From NCBI RefSeq assembly GCF_042944905.1, contig NZ_CP168496.1:744001-808000 (forward strand): a DNA stretch of 64,000 nucleotides, in the 5' to 3' direction. Position 1 is the stretch's first letter. Each line of letters starts with the position of its first letter. Source of the DNA: Psychrobacillus sp042944905. GTDB lineage: Bacteria > Bacillota > Bacilli > Bacillales_A > Planococcaceae. Under the pieces are notes generated by a model. The model was given only the letters and a program-made list of their open reading frames with translations, did not search any database and was not told the origin of the DNA. This document shows, one piece after another, positions 62,035 through 64,000 of the stretch. Made by a program: the position numbers and the translations under genes.

Positions 62035-62390
62035 GGCCGTAATGGCTTCGAAGCACTTCTTTTTTCGTTCTCCTTGAGAAAGGCCTGGAACTTTTTTAAG
62101 ATTTCATTTTGTATCAATTGCTCCTTGTACTTCTTTTCTATATCTCTTAATCTATTTAGTTCTGCAGTGTGTTCAATCAAATCTGATTTCTCATAGTGTG
62201 AGAGAAGTGCATCTTCACCATGTTCTCTGTAAAGTTTCAGCCACCCTGTCAATGAATTAATATGAATTTCCAGTTCGTCCGCGACATCTTGCCTGTTACG
62301 TTTATTCAGACGTACTTCATTTACTGCAAATAACTTTTGTTCATATGTGAGTTGACGTTTTTTTGTTTTCTTACGAATGTTCATGATCAT
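62031..62390 (-). CDS. IS3-family transposase OrfA (helix-turn-helix)
   Basis: 119 residues. HTH_Tnp_1-type domain (YEQKLFAVNEVRLNKRNRQD, VADELEIHINSLTGWL) followed by a leucine-zipper-like coiled coil (~75-105). An A6G slippery run in AACGAAAAAAGAAG at about 62058-62066 would move ribosomes by -1 into the orfB frame. It overlaps orfB by four bases. Confidence 0.88.
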   Translation of the reverse strand: MIMNIRKKTKKRQLTYEQKLFAVNEVRLNKRNRQDVADELEIHINSLTGWLKLYREHGEDALLSHYEKSDLIEHTAELNRLRDIEKKYKEQLIQNEILKKFQAFLKENEKRSASKPLRP

Positions 62391-62458
62391 GCCCCTCTCA
62401 GATGGTTGTATTTACACAATTATAACACTCTATGTGTCCATTATAAGGGGGTCGACCA

Positions 62459-62514
62459 CTGTGTTAGAAACAATTCTACACTATTCTGATAATAGACTAC
62501 AATTCACTATTGAA
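62459..62514. repeat. ~60-bp repeat, family B copy 6 (right part, split by IS elements)
   Basis: CTGTGTTAGAAACAATTCTA followed by CACTATTCTGATAATAGACT; its missing left end GTCCC lies at 61136-61140 and 59592-59596. Confidence 0.85.
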
Positions 62515-62544
62515 TATTATCTAGTATACTAATCTAATCATTAT

Positions 62545-62805
62545 TTGTTATCAAAGTATGGCCGTACAAATGATTCAGGAGTTAATACATTTATTGATTT
62601 TGAAAAACTTAGTCAAGAATATGGTGCATTGCATCTACCGAAGAGTTGTTTTGATAAGGGGTCCGCTGTTAAAGAATTTATTTTAAATGATCAAACATTA
62701 AATATACATAATTCTAATCACCATCCTTTCCATCAATGGTGGGCTGAAAGTACACTTTGGTTGTATCAACCCAAATTTATTAGTTGCAAGAAGATCAAAA
62801 AATAA
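62545..62805 (+). CDS. Hypothetical protein, possibly a fragment
   Basis: Up to 86 residues (LSKYGRTNDSGVNTFIDFEK ... HHPFHQWWAESTLWLYQPKF). TTG 62545 has no ribosome site and the frame is closed at 62530, just after a family B repeat. It is probably the surviving 3' end of a gene cut at the repeat; a strong terminator follows, so the lost gene was a real unit. Family not recognised. Confidence 0.35.
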   Translation: MLSKYGRTNDSGVNTFIDFEKLSQEYGALHLPKSCFDKGSAVKEFILNDQTLNIHNSNHHPFHQWWAESTLWLYQPKFISCKKIKK

Positions 62806-62824
62806 CTAGAAAGATAACAAATTA

Positions 62825-62859
62825 GGCTCAACTCCATTAGGGAGGTGAGCCATTTTTTT
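62825..62859 (+). terminator. Rho-independent terminator
   Basis: GGCTCAACTCC pairs with GGAGGTGAGCC around ATTAG, followed by ATTTTTTT. Confidence 0.85.
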
Positions 62860-62964
62860 ATGTTTTATGGACTGAAATTGAAAAAATGAAACGAGGAATT
62901 AGTAGAGGAAAGAAGTGATTAGTTATAGTACATATCATAGACTGAAATTTTTTTGTTGAAGAGT

Positions 62965-62993
62965 TTGACAATTTTAAAAGTGACGTATATGAT
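62965..62993 (+). promoter_or_regulatory. Strong sigma-A promoter of the right-edge gene pair
   Basis: TTGACA and TATGAT with exactly 17 bases between. It lies inside the open frame upstream of ATG 63049, which shows that the longer frame from 62953 cannot be the translated start. Confidence 0.75.
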
Positions 62994-63048
62994 AATTATA
63001 CAATCGTTAAGATTCGTGACTGTTCGTGACGAAGTGGAGGGATTAATA

Positions 63049-63663
63049 ATGAATATTTTTCAGATTAAAACAAAGCCGCATAATAAGGAAAGACTTAATG
63101 AATTCGTACATGGAAAGTTTATTGCTATTGGTTGGCCGGGGATTGGTGACCTTACTGGGATTGAGAAAGAAGAAATTCGACAGAGACTTGAGAAACGCTA
63201 TACGTACAAAAATGCTCGTAGCTTAGGGAATGATCTCGGAAATGTGTGGGCTTTCGTTAATACGATGCAGGAAGGTGATTTTGTGTTATTCAATGGACAT
63301 CAGGATTATGTTTATATTGTGAAGGTAGGGCCATATCAATATGAAAAGCGTTATGACAATGAGGAGGGAATGGCCCATCAAAGAGCATTTGAACTGATAA
63401 AAGTTGCAAAGAGGGACGACCTGAACCCTAAAATACAGGAACTTCTTCGTAATCGCAGTGCTGTGACCAAGTTTAAATATCCGTTAGAGGATGCTGAGTT
63501 GGATGATATACCATCAATTGGGCCGATTAACTCCAATCAAAAAATAACGGTAGATAATGCAGCTATAGAAAAAGCTCTAAATATCCTTTATTCAGAGCTT
63601 GAATCAAACGATTCCGACCGGTGCTTTAAAGCAGCAATTGAACTGTTACAGTTTGCCAAATAA
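63049..63663 (+). CDS. EVE/PUA-like domain protein, function unknown
   Basis: 204 residues from ATG 63049 (GGAGGGATTA upstream; promoter at 62965 excludes the longer frame). The first ~125 residues, FIAIGWPGIGDLTGI ... NVWAFVNTMQEGDFVLFNGH ... YVYIVKVGPYQYEKRYDNE, resemble the EVE-like or Mrr-N-terminal-like PUA folds that bind modified bases and occur in restriction and other defence proteins; this is pattern recognition, not a proven match. The C-terminal ~70 residues are helical. No nuclease motif is seen in it. It is followed after 39 bases by a gene with its own GGAGGGATAA site, probably the same operon. Confidence 0.55.
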   Translation: MNIFQIKTKPHNKERLNEFVHGKFIAIGWPGIGDLTGIEKEEIRQRLEKRYTYKNARSLGNDLGNVWAFVNTMQEGDFVLFNGHQDYVYIVKVGPYQYEKRYDNEEGMAHQRAFELIKVAKRDDLNPKIQELLRNRSAVTKFKYPLEDAELDDIPSIGPINSNQKITVDNAAIEKALNILYSELESNDSDRCFKAAIELLQFAK

Positions 63664-63702
63664 ACTATTAACTTTTAATAAGTTGTCTAGGAGGGATAAC
63701 CT

Positions 63703-64000
63703 TTGACTGATATTACAATGGATTTTGTAACGGATTGGCAAAATGAAATGATTAAAGAGATGGAAGAAGAGGGTTTGCGATTTAAGAAATCACTACCTAA
63801 GGATAGTTTAATTATTAAATATTTCAGCTATCGTAGAAAAAGAGGGCTTCAAAAACCCTATAACATTTTTAAATCTAATGAATTTAACTGCCCAGAAGAA
63901 TATCAAAAAGGTTTAAGTAACTTAGAGGAAATTCTTAAGAATGGCGGTGATATATCCCCGTATCTGAGCAAAGATGTAGAAAAATTAAAAAGTGATTTAA
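63703..64000 (+). CDS. Protein of unknown function, cut by the window edge
   Basis: At least 99 residues, TTG start eight bases after GGAGGGATAAC; the frame is open to base 64000. Starts LTDITMDFVTDWQNEMIKEM and continues KDSLIIKYFSYRRKRGLQKP, GLSNLEEILKNGGDISPYLS, KDVEKLKSDL. The YLSK...D pattern resembles a family of hypothetical proteins from mobile and defence islands, but I cannot name it. Its pairing with the EVE-like protein is the main clue. Confidence 0.6.
   Translation, partial: MTDITMDFVTDWQNEMIKEMEEEGLRFKKSLPKDSLIIKYFSYRRKRGLQKPYNIFKSNEFNCPEEYQKGLSNLEEILKNGGDISPYLSKDVEKLKSDL

Larger units (their letters stand above)
61143..62458 (-). mobile_element. IS3-family insertion sequence, 1316 bp
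   Basis: Imperfect terminal inverted repeats TAGTCTAGCCCCTATTTTAT / TGGTCGACCCCCTTATAAT, both running into ATGGACA. Three-base duplication CTG at 61140-61142 and 62459-62461, the size usual for IS3. It holds orfA and orfB with a 4-base overlap. Confidence 0.85.

Overview
The window reads as a chromosomal segment of a low-GC, Gram-positive, Bacillales-type bacterium. The gene set (ComK, EpsN-like and SipW-like proteins, LytTR and NarL regulators, an SbsC-type cell-wall-anchoring domain, SLAP protein), strong AGGAGG ribosome sites, frequent TTG/GTG starts and many rho-independent terminators all point that way. The Planococcaceae (Psychrobacillus/Lysinibacillus/Sporosarcina-like) are a plausible home, but that is inference. 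No rRNA, tRNA or CRISPR array was seen.

Layout. (1) 1-7.4 kb: end of a TldD/PmbA-type protease gene, two tandem ABC exporters, a lipoprotein, and a GHKL kinase/LytTR regulator pair. (2) 7.4-13.9 kb: a SipW-type signal peptidase facing a cluster with a CalY/TasA-like secreted protein, an acidic-tailed secreted protein, a DUF5305-like membrane protein and a NarL-type two-component system; this looks like a surface-fibre export and sensing locus. (3) 14.4-30.2 kb: very large surface proteins, namely an SbsC-like wall-binding protein with three internal ~660-bp repeats, and two tandem ~1750-residue subtilases each ending in eight Ig-like repeats, with a frameshifted zinc-ribbon membrane-protein pseudogene in between. 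(4) 30.3-36.6 kb: a small sigma factor divergent from comK, a SLAP protein, small secreted and membrane proteins, and a second SbsC-like protein. (5) 36.8-56.4 kb: an exopolysaccharide cluster with chain-length regulator, tyrosine kinase and PHP phosphatase; dehydratase, GalU and EpsN-like aminotransferase; ATP-grasp/HAD pair; pyruvyl transferase; initiating sugar transferase and glycosyltransferases; EpsG-like polymerase; flippase; UDP-glucose dehydrogenase and UDP-glucuronate epimerase. (6) 56.5-62.9 kb: a decayed accessory region with two 36-codon holin-like (type I toxin) genes, gene relics, many copies of a ~60-bp repeat and two insertion sequences nested in one repeat copy. (7) 63-64 kb: start of a two-gene unit with an EVE/PUA-like candidate protein, cut by the window edge.

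Most of the window is cell-surface biology: secretion (SipW), wall-binding and proteolytic surface proteins, polysaccharide, and regulators that could control them. The parts most worth following up are the repeat/IS/relic region with its duplicated toxin genes, the polysaccharide cluster that lacks the usual acetyltransferase but carries an ATP-grasp/HAD pair, the concerted repeats of the tandem proteases, and the unfinished gene pair at the right edge.
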